Assembly (NCBI RefSeq): GCF_000423625.1
Contig: NZ_AUII01000026.1
Span: 1-64,000 of the forward strand
Source of the DNA: Pseudonocardia asaccharolytica DSM 44247 = NBRC 16224
GTDB taxonomy: Bacteria > Actinomycetota > Actinomycetes > Mycobacteriales > Pseudonocardiaceae
DNA length: 64,000 nt
Direction: 5' to 3'
The notes beneath the pieces are model-generated. The model made no database searches and had not been told where the DNA came from. It saw only the letters and a list, made by a program, of their open reading frames with translations. The position numbers and the translations under genes are program-made. Positions within the stretch are counted from its first letter, which is position 1; the number at the start of each line of letters is the position of its first letter. Below are positions 1 through 13,545 of this stretch, piece by piece.

Positions 1-1
1 C

Positions 2-757
2 GACGAGGACCGGGAGAACGAGGGCGACCTGATCATGGCCGCGGAGAAGGTCACCCCGGAGGCGATGGCCTTCCTGATCCGCCACACCAGCGGGGTGGTG
101 TGCGTCGGGCTGTCCGCCGAGCGCGCCGAGGCGCTGCGTCTGCCGCCGATGGTGGCCGAGGGCGAGGACCCGCGGGGGACCGCGCTCACCTACCGCACCC
201 TGCCCGAGGGCCCCGCCCCCGGCACCGAGCACGTGGCGCTGGTGCGCGGGCAGGTCGACCAGGCCGGCGACCCGGCCGCCGCCCCGGTGCTGGTGCGGGT
301 GCATTCGGAATGCCTGACCGGCGACGTGTTCGGCTCCCGGCGCTGCGACTGCGGCCCGCAGCTGGCCACCGCGCTGGCCCGGATCGCCGCCGCCGGCCGC
401 GGCGTGCTGGTCTACCTGCGCGGGCACGAGGGCCGCGGCATCGGGCTGTCGCCCAAGCTGCGCGCCTACACCCTGCAGGACGCCGGGCTGGACACCGTGG
501 ACGCCAACCTGGCCCAGGGCCTGCCCGTGGACCGCCGCGAGTACGGCCTCGGCGCCCAGATCCTGCGCGAGCTGGGGGTGCGCAGCATCCGGCTGATGAC
601 CAACAACCCGGTCAAGTACCGCGGCCTGGCCGGCCACGGCCTCCACCTCGCCGCCCGCGAACCGTTGATCATCCCGGCGAACCCGGACAACCTGGCCTAC
701 CTGACCACCAAACGCACCCGGCTGCACCACGCCCTGAGCGCCGGCGAGGTCTCATGA
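2..757 (+). CDS. ribA: GTP cyclohydrolase II with a truncated DHBP-synthase (RibB) domain, 5'-partial
   Basis: The GTP cyclohydrolase II half is complete. It has the zinc-site cysteines in [15 protein letters not shown], the [10 protein letters not shown] motif and a TNNPVKYR tail motif, so it should open GTP to the diaminopyrimidine precursor of riboflavin. Before it are only about 60 residues of a RibB-like domain, beginning with the metal-binding [11 protein letters not shown] motif. After PRGTALT the sequence jumps to YRTLPEG...[10 protein letters not shown], which is normally the far end of RibB, so roughly 120 residues are missing in frame. The 3,4-dihydroxybutanone-phosphate synthase activity is therefore probably lost (inference from the family layout). 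The gene starts left of the window. Its stop overlaps the flavin reductase start (ATGA), so the two are co-translated. Confidence 0.88.
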   Translation, partial: DEDRENEGDLIMAAEKVTPEAMAFLIRHTSGVVCVGLSAERAEALRLPPMVAEGEDPRGTALTYRTLPEGPAPGTEHVALVRGQVDQAGDPAAAPVLVRVHSECLTGDVFGSRRCDCGPQLATALARIAAAGRGVLVYLRGHEGRGIGLSPKLRAYTLQDAGLDTVDANLAQGLPVDRREYGLGAQILRELGVRSIRLMTNNPVKYRGLAGHGLHLAAREPLIIPANPDNLAYLTTKRTRLHHALSAGEVS

Positions 758-1239
758 GCCCCGCATCGGAGCAGCCCCGGCTGTTCCGCGAGGCGATGGC
801 CTCCTTCCCCAGCGGGGTCACCCTCGTCACCACCACCGACCCGGGCGGGCGCTGGTGGGGCTTCACCGCCACCTCGTTCTGCTCGGTCTCCCTCGACCCG
901 CCGCTGGTCCTGGTCTGCCTGGCCCGCACCGCCGAATGCCACCCGGTGTTCGCCGCGGCCCGGCGCTGGATCGTGCACATGCTGCATCCCGACCACGCCG
1001 AGCTGGCGATCCGGTTCGCCACCCGCGGCGCGGACAAGTTCACCGACGCCGGCTTCGCCGCCGACCCCCGCGGCCTGCCGGTGCTGCCCCGCGCCTGCGC
1101 CACCCTGGCCTGCACCACCCACGCCAGCTATCCCGGCGGGGACCACACCATCCTGCTCGGCCAGGTCGAGCACACCCGCCTCGGCGAGGCCCAACCGGCG
1201 ATCTATTTCCGCCGCAACTTCCACACCGTGAGTGCGTAA
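754..1239 (+). CDS. Flavin reductase-like domain protein
   Basis: A 161-residue protein of the HpaC/DIM6-type flavin reductase family. The opening [17 protein letters not shown] and the segment [18 protein letters not shown] are typical FMN-binding parts of the fold. These enzymes use NAD(P)H to reduce free FMN or FAD, usually for a partner monooxygenase; no partner is visible here, and it may lie upstream of the window. The start overlaps the ribA stop. Coupling to a RibA paralogue suggests local flavin supply (inference). The last codons GTG-AGT-GCG-TAA lie inside a 40-bp palindrome, which therefore provides the final residues VSA and the stop codon. Confidence 0.85.
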   Translation: MSPASEQPRLFREAMASFPSGVTLVTTTDPGGRWWGFTATSFCSVSLDPPLVLVCLARTAECHPVFAAARRWIVHMLHPDHAELAIRFATRGADKFTDAGFAADPRGLPVLPRACATLACTTHASYPGGDHTILLGQVEHTRLGEAQPAIYFRRNFHTVSA

Positions 1240-1267
1240 CAGTGTTCTAACACTGTTACGCACTCAC
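1228..1267 (+). repeat. 40-bp palindromic element, copy 1 (CT centre)
   Basis: Perfect inverted repeat with arm GTGAGTGCGTAACAGTGTT, a 2-base CT centre and the exact reverse complement. It overlaps the 3' end of the flavin reductase and ends 52 bases before the KAS III start. It could act as a hairpin terminator or mRNA stabiliser, but there is no T-tract. Related copies lie near 9.8, 11.1, 42.0 and 61.8 kb. Confidence 0.93.
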
Positions 1268-1319
1268 GAGGGATCTACATTGGCGGGGACAGTGGCGGAT
1301 CCCATTCCGAAGGCGGACG

Positions 1320-3308
1320 ATGAAACCCTTCGTGATCAACCGGAATGGCCGGCTGGTCTTCCCGGCCAACGTCCTCACCGAGCTCGACTTCTCGGTCCTC
1401 GACACCCTGGAGCAGTTCACCGAGGTCATCGCGCGGGATTTCGAGGCCAAGGCCCCGACCGGCTCGGACATCCTGGCCAGGGTCGAGTCGAACGCCTACC
1501 CCAGCCGCTACGAGCTGCTGCGCGACCTCGGCCAGAACCTGTACTGGGTCAACCGGTACTCGATGACGATGTTCGACAAGCGCCCGACCCGCTGGCGCGA
1601 CCTCCCGCGCTCGAACCCGCACGTCTTCCTCCCCGTCCTGACCCCGTGGGAGGACAGCGTGCGCAAGGTCGCCGCCGTCGCCGACGCCTACCACCGGCTG
1701 CCGGCGACCTGGGACCCCGGGACCGAGGATCGGATCTTCGGGCTGCTGTTCGATGTGTTCCGGCACCGGCGCCACCAGGCCACCGAGCTTTCCGCGGTCA
1801 AGCCGACGGTCGCCCAGTTCCTCGCCGCCCCCGGGGCGCTGACCGTCGTGCTGCCCGGGCACGACCCCGACTACCCGATCTTCGGCATCGACGAGATCCT
1901 CGAGTGCCACGAGGACGTCCCCGAGCTCGAGGCGCTGATGCGGTGGGCGATGGTGCTGCACGACCAGTACCCGTGGGACCGCTCGAAAGCCGAGCTACGC
2001 CCGGCCACCCAGATCGGCGACGACGACTTCGTCGTCGCGCTCCATCCCCGCAACCGCGAGGTCGCCGCGTTCATCGACCGGGTCACGGGACGCCGGGGGC
2101 CGGGCACCCCGCGACTCGCCGGGTTCCGGCCGGCACCCGCCCGCAAGCCCGTCCGACCCTACCCCCCGGTGCGGGTCCGGGAGGCGTTCCCGATCCGGCC
2201 GAAGCTGGAGGCGCTCGCGATCGTGCGCGGCGAGCACGTGTGCGACAACGTCGATGTCATCCGCAACGCGAGTTTCTCCTGGTCCCCGATGACCGCTGCG
2301 GAGATCGCGGCCAAGACCGGCATCGAGCGGCGCCGCTACACCGGCCGGGACCTCGCCGATCTCGCCCTCGACGCCGCCCGCGCCGCCCTCGACCATTCCG
2401 GTCGGACGCCGGAGGAGATCGGCGCGGTGCTGGTCAGCACGTGCACCAGCGACCAGCTCATCCCCTCGATCGCCTGCTGGCTCTCCGGCCAGCTCGGCCT
2501 GTGGCAGACCCACGCGTCGTTCGACCTGGTGGCCGCCTGCGCCGGGCTGCCCTACGGCCTCGCCGAAGCCGTCCGGCTCCTGCAGGAGGTCAACCGGCCC
2601 GTCCTGTTGATCTGTGCCGAGAAGTTCTCTGACAAGATCGGCAGCGTCCGCACCTCACGGATGATCTTCGGTGACGGCGCGGCGGCACTGCTCGTCACGC
2701 CCGCCGGGCCCGGTGCGGCCTGCGACGTCGACGTCGTCCAGACCTATGCGAGCGGACCGTGGAGCGAGGTGAGCTCGATCATCTGGCCCAACCCGGCGTT
2801 CGACAACGACGTCACGGTCTACGGGCCGGAGGTCAGGGCCCTTGTCCAGCGCTATCTGGCCCAGATGCTCGACGAGCTGCGCACCCAGACCGACCCCGAC
2901 GACCCCGGCCGCTCGCTGCTGGACGGCATCGAGCTGATCGTCCCGCACCAGGCCAACAAGACGATGGTCGTCGACCTCGCCCGCGAGGCCGGCTTCTCGG
3001 TCGATCAGCTGTACTTCAACATCAGCAGGATGGGCAACGTGTCCGCGGCGAGCATCCCGATCGCGCTGTTCGACGCGATCCGCGACGGCGTCCTCGATCG
3101 CCCGATGCGGGTCTTCGCGCCGGGTTTCGGTGCCGGCGCGGTCGGCGGGTACGCCGTCCTGCGCGTCGATCCGGCGATCGCCGCCCCCGAGGTGATCGGT
3201 TCGGACGTTCTTCCCGCCGTGTCGAGTGCCGCCGGTGACGATTCCGTAGCAGCATCCCGGTCGATGACGACAACGACAGAGGATATGCGGGTCGCCTTCG
3301 GTGAGTGA
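1320..3308 (+). CDS. 3-oxoacyl-[ACP] synthase III-like enzyme with a ~290-residue N-terminal extension
   Basis: 662 residues, about twice the usual KAS III length. The C-terminal half (from about residue 290) is a FabH-type thiolase fold. Cys407 lies in VAACAGLPYG, His543 in VPHQANKTMV and Asn573 in RMGNVSAAS; the spacings (136 and 30) match the FabH triad. It should condense an acyl-CoA or acyl-ACP with a malonyl thioester. The N-terminal half is not recognised and has no membrane segment or signal peptide. It is followed at 51 bases by the giant carboxylase, which makes the extender, and then by a ketoreductase, so an NphT7-like acetoacetyl-CoA role is plausible (inference). The tail after about residue 620 looks disordered. 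Confidence 0.85.
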   Translation: MKPFVINRNGRLVFPANVLTELDFSVLDTLEQFTEVIARDFEAKAPTGSDILARVESNAYPSRYELLRDLGQNLYWVNRYSMTMFDKRPTRWRDLPRSNPHVFLPVLTPWEDSVRKVAAVADAYHRLPATWDPGTEDRIFGLLFDVFRHRRHQATELSAVKPTVAQFLAAPGALTVVLPGHDPDYPIFGIDEILECHEDVPELEALMRWAMVLHDQYPWDRSKAELRPATQIGDDDFVVALHPRNREVAAFIDRVTGRRGPGTPRLAGFRPAPARKPVRPYPPVRVREAFPIRPKLEALAIVRGEHVCDNVDVIRNASFSWSPMTAAEIAAKTGIERRRYTGRDLADLALDAARAALDHSGRTPEEIGAVLVSTCTSDQLIPSIACWLSGQLGLWQTHASFDLVAACAGLPYGLAEAVRLLQEVNRPVLLICAEKFSDKIGSVRTSRMIFGDGAAALLVTPAGPGAACDVDVVQTYASGPWSEVSSIIWPNPAFDNDVTVYGPEVRALVQRYLAQMLDELRTQTDPDDPGRSLLDGIELIVPHQANKTMVVDLAREAGFSVDQLYFNISRMGNVSAASIPIALFDAIRDGVLDRPMRVFAPGFGAGAVGGYAVLRVDPAIAAPEVIGSDVLPAVSSAAGDDSVAASRSMTTTTEDMRVAFGE

Positions 3309-3359
3309 TCCCGCCGATGCACCGCGTCGACCGACGACGAGCTCAAGGATGATCCCTGC

Positions 3360-9042
<5,683 letters not shown>

Positions 9043-9050
<8 letters not shown>

Positions 9051-9795
9051 CCGAACGAGCAGCCGACGGGTGGCGATCGTGACCGGTGGCGCGCGAGGCA
9101 TCGGGGCCGCGATCACGACGTCGCTCTCCCGATCCGGGGTGCACGTCGCCGCCGGGTACAGCCGCAGCGGGACCACGGCCGAAGAGCTTGCGGCAAAGCT
9201 CACCTCCGAGGGCGCGTCGGTCTCGGTGCACCAGGGCAACGTCGGGAACCCGGAGGACTGCAACCGGGTGGTGGACGAGGTGCTCGACGCGTATGGTCGC
9301 GTCGACATTCTGGTCAACAACGCCGGGATCACGGTGGACAAGACGGTCCGGAAGATGACCGTCGACGACTGGCACGCGGTGCTACGGATCAACCTGTCGG
9401 GCGCGTTCTACATGACCAAGGCCGTGCTGGAGAACATGATCGCCAACGGCTTCGGCCGGATCGTCAACATCAGCTCGGTGATCGGGCAGACCGGCAGCGT
9501 CGGGCAGGCCAACTACGCAGCGTCCAAGGCGGGGCTGTTCGGGATGAGCCAGAGCCTGGCCCGCGAGGTCGCGCGCAAGGGGATCACGGTCAACTGCGTG
9601 GCGCCGGGCTATATCGAGACCGAGATGGTGGCGATGGTCCCGGAGCAGGTGCTGGAGAAGCTGCTCGCCGGAGTGCCGGTCGGGCGCCTCGGGCAGGCCA
9701 GCGAGATCGCCCGCGCGGTACAGTTCCTCGTCGACGACGACGCGGGCTATATCACCGGCAGCGTGCTCGCCGTGAACGGCGGCCTCGACATGTAG
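9043..9795 (+). CDS. Acetoacetyl-CoA reductase / 3-oxoacyl-ACP reductase-type SDR
   Basis: A 250-residue classical short-chain dehydrogenase with the cofactor motif TGGARGIG, the NNAG motif and the catalytic Ser/YAASK set. The pattern NGFGRIVNISSVIGQTG with AREVARKGITVNCVAPGYI is typical of the PhaB/FabG branch, which reduces beta-ketoacyl thioesters with NADPH. It starts inside the carboxylase gene (8-base overlap, GGAG just upstream), so it is translationally coupled. With its two upstream neighbours it would reduce the KAS III product. A choice between 3-hydroxybutyryl-CoA and an acyl-ACP product cannot be made from sequence alone. The gene ends 4 bases before palindrome copy 2. Confidence 0.87.
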
Positions 9796-9798
9796 CCC

Positions 9799-9840
9799 TG
9801 TGAGTGCGTAACAATGTTAGAACACTGTTACGCACTCACA
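9799..9840 (+). repeat. 40-bp palindromic element, copy 2 (AG centre)
   Basis: Same element as copy 1 but with an AG centre, so in the opposite orientation. There is one arm mismatch (acaatgtt against aacactgtt) and one extra flanking base pair. It lies between the convergent reductase and GH3 genes, a natural place for a bidirectional terminator. Confidence 0.92.
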
Positions 9841-9866
9841 ACCCTGTCTGATCTGCAGATTCGTGC

Positions 9867-11096
9867 TCAGGAGCGATCAACACAGACGCCCTTGGCGGCG
9901 AGGACGCGGGCAACGGCGCGATCGTTGTCCGCCGCGCTCAGCGTGCCGTCCGCCAGCGCCCGCTCCAACGCGTCCAGCACGGGGCCCGCCGGGGCGACGT
10001 TGGACGACAGGGCGACGTCCGCGCCGGCCTGCAGCGCCGTGACCGTCGCCCGCGGCAGCGTGAACCGGTTGCTGATCGCTTTCATCGCGCCGAGGTCGTC
10101 GGTGATGACCAGGCCGTCGAAGCCGTACTCGCCGCGCAGCAGCCGGTAGACCGCGGGGGTGAGCGAAGCGGGCAGCCCGTCGGTGAGGCCCGGGACGTCG
10201 AGGTGCCCGACCATGACGCCGCTGCCGTCGGCCAGTGGTCCCCCGGGGCCGACGAGCGCGGAGTAGGGGCGCAGGTCGTCGCGTTCGAGCCGGTCCTGTG
10301 GCGGCGTGCTGACCCGGCCCTTGTGGGAGTCGCCGCTCGCGTGGCCGTGGCCGGGGAAGTGCTTGAGCACCACGGTCACGCCGGCCTCCCGCTGCCCCTC
10401 GGCGAAGGCCCGCGCGTACCGGATGACGACGTCTGGGTCGTCGGAGAAGGCGCGGTCCCCGATCACCGAGCCCGCGGGCCGGGCGCCGACGTCGACCGTC
10501 GGGGCGAAGTTCATCGTCACCCCGCGGGCGCGCAGCTGCCGGCCGCGCTCGAACCCGATGGCCCGAACCTGCTCCGGGGTCATGCTCGCGGCCATCCTGC
10601 GGGCGCTGGGCATCGAGCCGTCGAGCTTGTCGATGCGCTGCACCCGTCCGCCCTCGTCGTCGACGGCGACGGTGACGGGCAGCGCGGCCGCGGACTGTAC
10701 CGCGGCGAGCTTGTCGTTCCGCAGCAGCGCGGTGGCCTTCCCGCCCACGAAGATCCCGCCGACGTGCGCGGTGCGGACGATCTCGGCAGCGCCGACCGGG
10801 TCGGCCGCATCGACGCCGACCATCAGCCGCTGGGCCAGCCGATCTCGCTCCGAGAGGCCGGCGACGACAGCGGCGCAGGCCGGCGGGCCCGGGGGCGCGG
10901 ATGGCTCGGCCACCGGTTGCGTTGCCGCACCGCCGGTGGCGCGGGCGTGGGACGACGTCGGGGTCGCGGTGGCCGCCCAGACTCCCCCCACGATCGCGGC
11001 CACCACCAGGCCGGCGAGGAGAGGCACGACGGCACGGGGGCGGCGGCGCTGCTGGTGGGACGGCATCGGCACCGATTGTCCCTGACGCCGCGGCAT
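9867..11096 (-). CDS. Membrane-anchored glycoside hydrolase family 3 (NagZ-like beta-N-acetylhexosaminidase)
   Basis: 409 residues. After a basic start comes one hydrophobic segment (about 22-42, AVVPLLAGLVVAAIVGGVWA), which fits a signal anchor or uncleaved signal, then a Ser/Pro/Ala-rich linker. The catalytic domain shows KHFPGHGHASGDSH, the signature of NagZ-type GH3 enzymes with a His/Asp acid-base, and VITDDLGAM with the nucleophile Asp. Such enzymes remove GlcNAc from muropeptides or other glycans; an outward position suggests wall-glycan trimming. A second in-frame Met (MPSHQQ) ten codons downstream is an equally possible start. It stands alone between two palindromic elements. Confidence 0.85.
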   Translation of the reverse strand: MPRRQGQSVPMPSHQQRRRPRAVVPLLAGLVVAAIVGGVWAATATPTSSHARATGGAATQPVAEPSAPPGPPACAAVVAGLSERDRLAQRLMVGVDAADPVGAAEIVRTAHVGGIFVGGKATALLRNDKLAAVQSAAALPVTVAVDDEGGRVQRIDKLDGSMPSARRMAASMTPEQVRAIGFERGRQLRARGVTMNFAPTVDVGARPAGSVIGDRAFSDDPDVVIRYARAFAEGQREAGVTVVLKHFPGHGHASGDSHKGRVSTPPQDRLERDDLRPYSALVGPGGPLADGSGVMVGHLDVPGLTDGLPASLTPAVYRLLRGEYGFDGLVITDDLGAMKAISNRFTLPRATVTALQAGADVALSSNVAPAGPVLDALERALADGTLSAADNDRAVARVLAAKGVCVDRS

Positions 11097-11103
11097 TCCC
11101 CCT

Positions 11104-11171
11104 GCTCACCCCCACCCGTGAGTGCGTAACAGTGTTCTAACACTGTTACGCACTCACGGGTGGGGGTGAGC
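11104..11171 (+). repeat. Palindromic element copy 3, extended to a 68-bp palindrome
   Basis: A perfect 40-bp core (11118-11157, CT centre) is flanked by mirrored sequence: GCTCACCCCCACCC on the left and its reverse complement on the right. This gives 33-bp arms around two bases. It sits just upstream of the GH3 start and more than 200 bases before the divergent SDR, so here it is at the 5' side of both neighbours. The rest of the gap (11172-11387) holds only the SDR leader with a GGAGGA ribosome site; no gene is visible. Confidence 0.93.
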
Positions 11172-11387
11172 GAGAGATGATCCCTGGACCTCCTCGTCCG
11201 AGAGCGATCCGGCACCGGGAAGGTCACGTTCGATCACGTATTTCGGCCTGTGGCGACGGTAACGACAGGAGGCCGACGGTGAACCTCTCCGAACGGACGG
11301 GAGCGCCACCCCGTCGCTGCATTGACCTCGGCGGCGGTTCGCAGAACGGTGGAGCACGGATCGCCAACGACGAGGTTGGAGGAACCC

Positions 11388-12239
11388 ATGGGTCGTGTGG
11401 AGGGAAAGGTCGCGCTGGTCACCGGCGCCGCACGTGGACAGGGCCGGTCGCACGCGGTACGGCTGGCGCAGGAGGGCGCCGACGTCATCGCCGTCGACCT
11501 GTGCCATCAGCTCGACAGCGTCCCCTATCCGATGGCGACGCCCGCCGACCTCGACGAGACCGTCAAACGCGTCGAAGAGCTGGATCGCCGGATCCTGGCC
11601 CGGCAGGCCGATGTGCGCGACCTCGCGGCGATCGAGGCAGTGGTCGCGGAGGGCGTGGCCGAGCTCGGGCATCTGGACGTCGTCGTCGCGAACGCGGGCA
11701 TTGCCAGTTTCGCGCCGACCTGGGAGCTCACCGAGGACGTCTGGCAGGAGATGATCGACGTCAACCTGACCGGCGTGTGGAAGACCGTCAAGGCGACGGT
11801 GCCACGGCTGCTGGAGCAGGACACGGGTGGATCGATCATCCTCACCAGCTCGATCGCCGGCCTCGTCGCGTTCGCCAACCTCGCGCACTACACCTCGGCC
11901 AAGCACGGAGTCACCGGGCTGATGCGCACGCTGGCGGTCGAGCTTGCGCCGCACCGGATCCGGGTCAATTCCGTACACCCCACGACCGTGGACACCGATA
12001 TGGTCAACAACCCGGCGGCGTACTCGCTGTTCCTCGGCGGCATGGAGGGCGCCACCCGGGCCGACGCCGAGGCCGGGATGAAGGCGCTCAACGCCATGCC
12101 GATCCCGTGGGTGGATCCGATCGACATCAGCAACGCCGTGCTGTGGCTCGCCTCGGAGGAGTCGCGCTACGTGACCGGCACCACCCAGGTGATCGACGCC
12201 GGGGCGACCGCACCGTTCCGGCTCCCGCACGAGGGCTGA
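11388..12239 (+). CDS. Mycofactocin-dependent short-chain dehydrogenase family
   Basis: A 283-residue SDR. The N-terminal TGAARGQGRSHAVRLAQEGA, followed by DVIAVDLC and an insert before the DVRD segment, matches the carveol-dehydrogenase-like family that carries a non-exchangeable nicotinamide and is re-oxidised by mycofactocin (family knowledge). NAG and YTSAK catalytic motifs are present. The start is chosen at ATG 11388, preceded by GGAGGA; upstream codons in the same frame lack a ribosome site. It converges on pcaG and has no obvious operon partner, so the alcohol substrate is unknown. A mycofactocin synthesis locus should exist elsewhere in the genome. Confidence 0.85.
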   Translation: MGRVEGKVALVTGAARGQGRSHAVRLAQEGADVIAVDLCHQLDSVPYPMATPADLDETVKRVEELDRRILARQADVRDLAAIEAVVAEGVAELGHLDVVVANAGIASFAPTWELTEDVWQEMIDVNLTGVWKTVKATVPRLLEQDTGGSIILTSSIAGLVAFANLAHYTSAKHGVTGLMRTLAVELAPHRIRVNSVHPTTVDTDMVNNPAAYSLFLGGMEGATRADAEAGMKALNAMPIPWVDPIDISNAVLWLASEESRYVTGTTQVIDAGATAPFRLPHEG

Positions 12240-12250
12240 TCGGACGGCCC

Positions 12251-12814
12251 TCAGATCTGGAAGAAGACCGTCTCCCCCTCGCCGCGCAGCCGGATGTCGA
12301 AGCGCAGCTCACCGAGGCCGGTGGGCCGGGCGATCAGGGCCGGCACGCGGGCGGCCGGCACCTCGGCGAGCAGCGGGTCGCGGGCGTTGGCCACCTCCTC
12401 GTCCGGGAAGTAGATCCGGGTGACGACCCGATCGAGCAGGCCGCGGGCGAACACCGAGACGTCGATGTGCGGGGCTTGCTCCGCAACCGCGCCGGGCTTG
12501 ACGGTGCGCACCTCCCACCGGCCGTCGGCGCCGGTGGCGCAGCGGCCGAACCCGCGGAAGCCCGGCACCAGGGGCGCGCCGCGCGACGCCTCGCCGTCGG
12601 GGTGATCGAACCGGCCCTCGGGGTCGGCCTGCCAGGTCTCGACCAGCCCATCGGGCACCGGATCGCCGTTGCCGTCGTAGAGCACGCCGCCGATCCGGAT
12701 CGCGCCCGGCGTCCCCTCGGGCACGACGTCGGCGCCGTCGGGCCACGTCAACCCGATGTGCAGGAACGGGCCGACGGTCTGCGAGGGGGTCGGGCCGAGC
12801 TGTGTCTCAGTCAT
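12251..12814 (-). CDS. pcaG: Protocatechuate 3,4-dioxygenase alpha subunit
   Basis: 187 residues, normal for PcaG. It begins with LGPTPSQTVGPFLHIGL, the usual alpha-subunit opening, and continues with GDPVPDGLVETWQADPEGRF and APHIDVSVFARGLLDRVVTRIYF. As expected for the alpha chain, the tyrosine and histidine iron ligands of the beta chain are not fully conserved. With PcaH it forms the non-haem Fe(III) enzyme that opens protocatechuate between its hydroxyls to 3-carboxy-cis,cis-muconate. The start overlaps the pcaH stop by 8 bases, so translation is coupled. Confidence 0.93.
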   Translation of the reverse strand: MTETQLGPTPSQTVGPFLHIGLTWPDGADVVPEGTPGAIRIGGVLYDGNGDPVPDGLVETWQADPEGRFDHPDGEASRGAPLVPGFRGFGRCATGADGRWEVRTVKPGAVAEQAPHIDVSVFARGLLDRVVTRIYFPDEEVANARDPLLAEVPAARVPALIARPTGLGELRFDIRLRGEGETVFFQI

Positions 12815-13526
12815 GGGGCTCCTCGAACGGGGTCTGCTCGCGGCCCCGCAGCACGATGTCGAACCGGTAGGCCAGCGCCCAGCCGGGGCGGGTGGCCGCC
12901 AGGTCGAAGGTGGAGATCAACCGCTGCCGCGCCTTGGGGTCGGGAACCGAGTTGAAGATCGGGTCCTGGGCGAACAGCGGATCGTCCGGGAAGTACATCT
13001 GGGTGACGAGACGCTGGGTGAAGGCCCGGCCGAACAGCGAGAAGTGGATATGCGAGGGCCGCCATGCGTTGTGGTGGTTGCTCCACGGATAGGCGCCCGG
13101 CTTGATCGTGGTGAACGAGTAGTTGCCCGCCGAATCCGTGACCACCCGGCCGCCGCCGGTGAAGTTCGGGTCCAGCGGCGCGGACCAGTTGTCGCCTGGG
13201 TGGGCGTACCGGCCCGCCGCATTGGCCTGCCAGATCTCGACGAGGGTGTCGGGCACCGCGCGGCCGTCGGAGTCGCACACCCGGCCGAACACCACGATGC
13301 GCTGGCCCAGCGCCTCGCCGTCGTGCTGGGTGGTGAGGTCGTGGTCGCGCTCCCCGATCCGCTCCCCCGCCAGCAGTGGTCCGGTCACCTCGGTGAGCCG
13401 GTGCGGCAGCACGATCGGGGGCTGCGACGGCGCCCGCGGCGCGGTGCTGCGGTAGTCCGGGTGGTCCAGCGGCGGATGGGTACCGTCCGGCGCGGATCGG
13501 TAGCCGACGGGACGCGACAGGGTCAT
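12807..13526 (-). CDS. pcaH: Protocatechuate 3,4-dioxygenase beta subunit
   Basis: 239 residues with the full Fe(III) ligand set. Tyr107 lies in AAGRYAHPGD, Tyr146 in KPGAYPW, and His159 and His161 in WRPSHIHF. The spacings 39-13-2 equal those of Pseudomonas PcaH (Tyr408, Tyr447, His460, His462). It is the catalytic chain of intradiol cleavage. It lies 19 bases after pobA and overlaps pcaG, so hydroxylation of 4-hydroxybenzoate and ring opening are expressed together. The later-step gene pcaC lies 37 kb away in this window. Confidence 0.95.
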   Translation of the reverse strand: MTLSRPVGYRSAPDGTHPPLDHPDYRSTAPRAPSQPPIVLPHRLTEVTGPLLAGERIGERDHDLTTQHDGEALGQRIVVFGRVCDSDGRAVPDTLVEIWQANAAGRYAHPGDNWSAPLDPNFTGGGRVVTDSAGNYSFTTIKPGAYPWSNHHNAWRPSHIHFSLFGRAFTQRLVTQMYFPDDPLFAQDPIFNSVPDPKARQRLISTFDLAATRPGWALAYRFDIVLRGREQTPFEEPHD

Positions 13527-13545
13527 GTACTCACTCCGTGGGGGG

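Noticed and set aside
1228..1267. The 40-bp palindrome as a classical rho-independent terminator
   Set aside because: No T-tract follows any copy and copy 3 lies upstream of genes, so I list it as a repeat with possible terminator action only.
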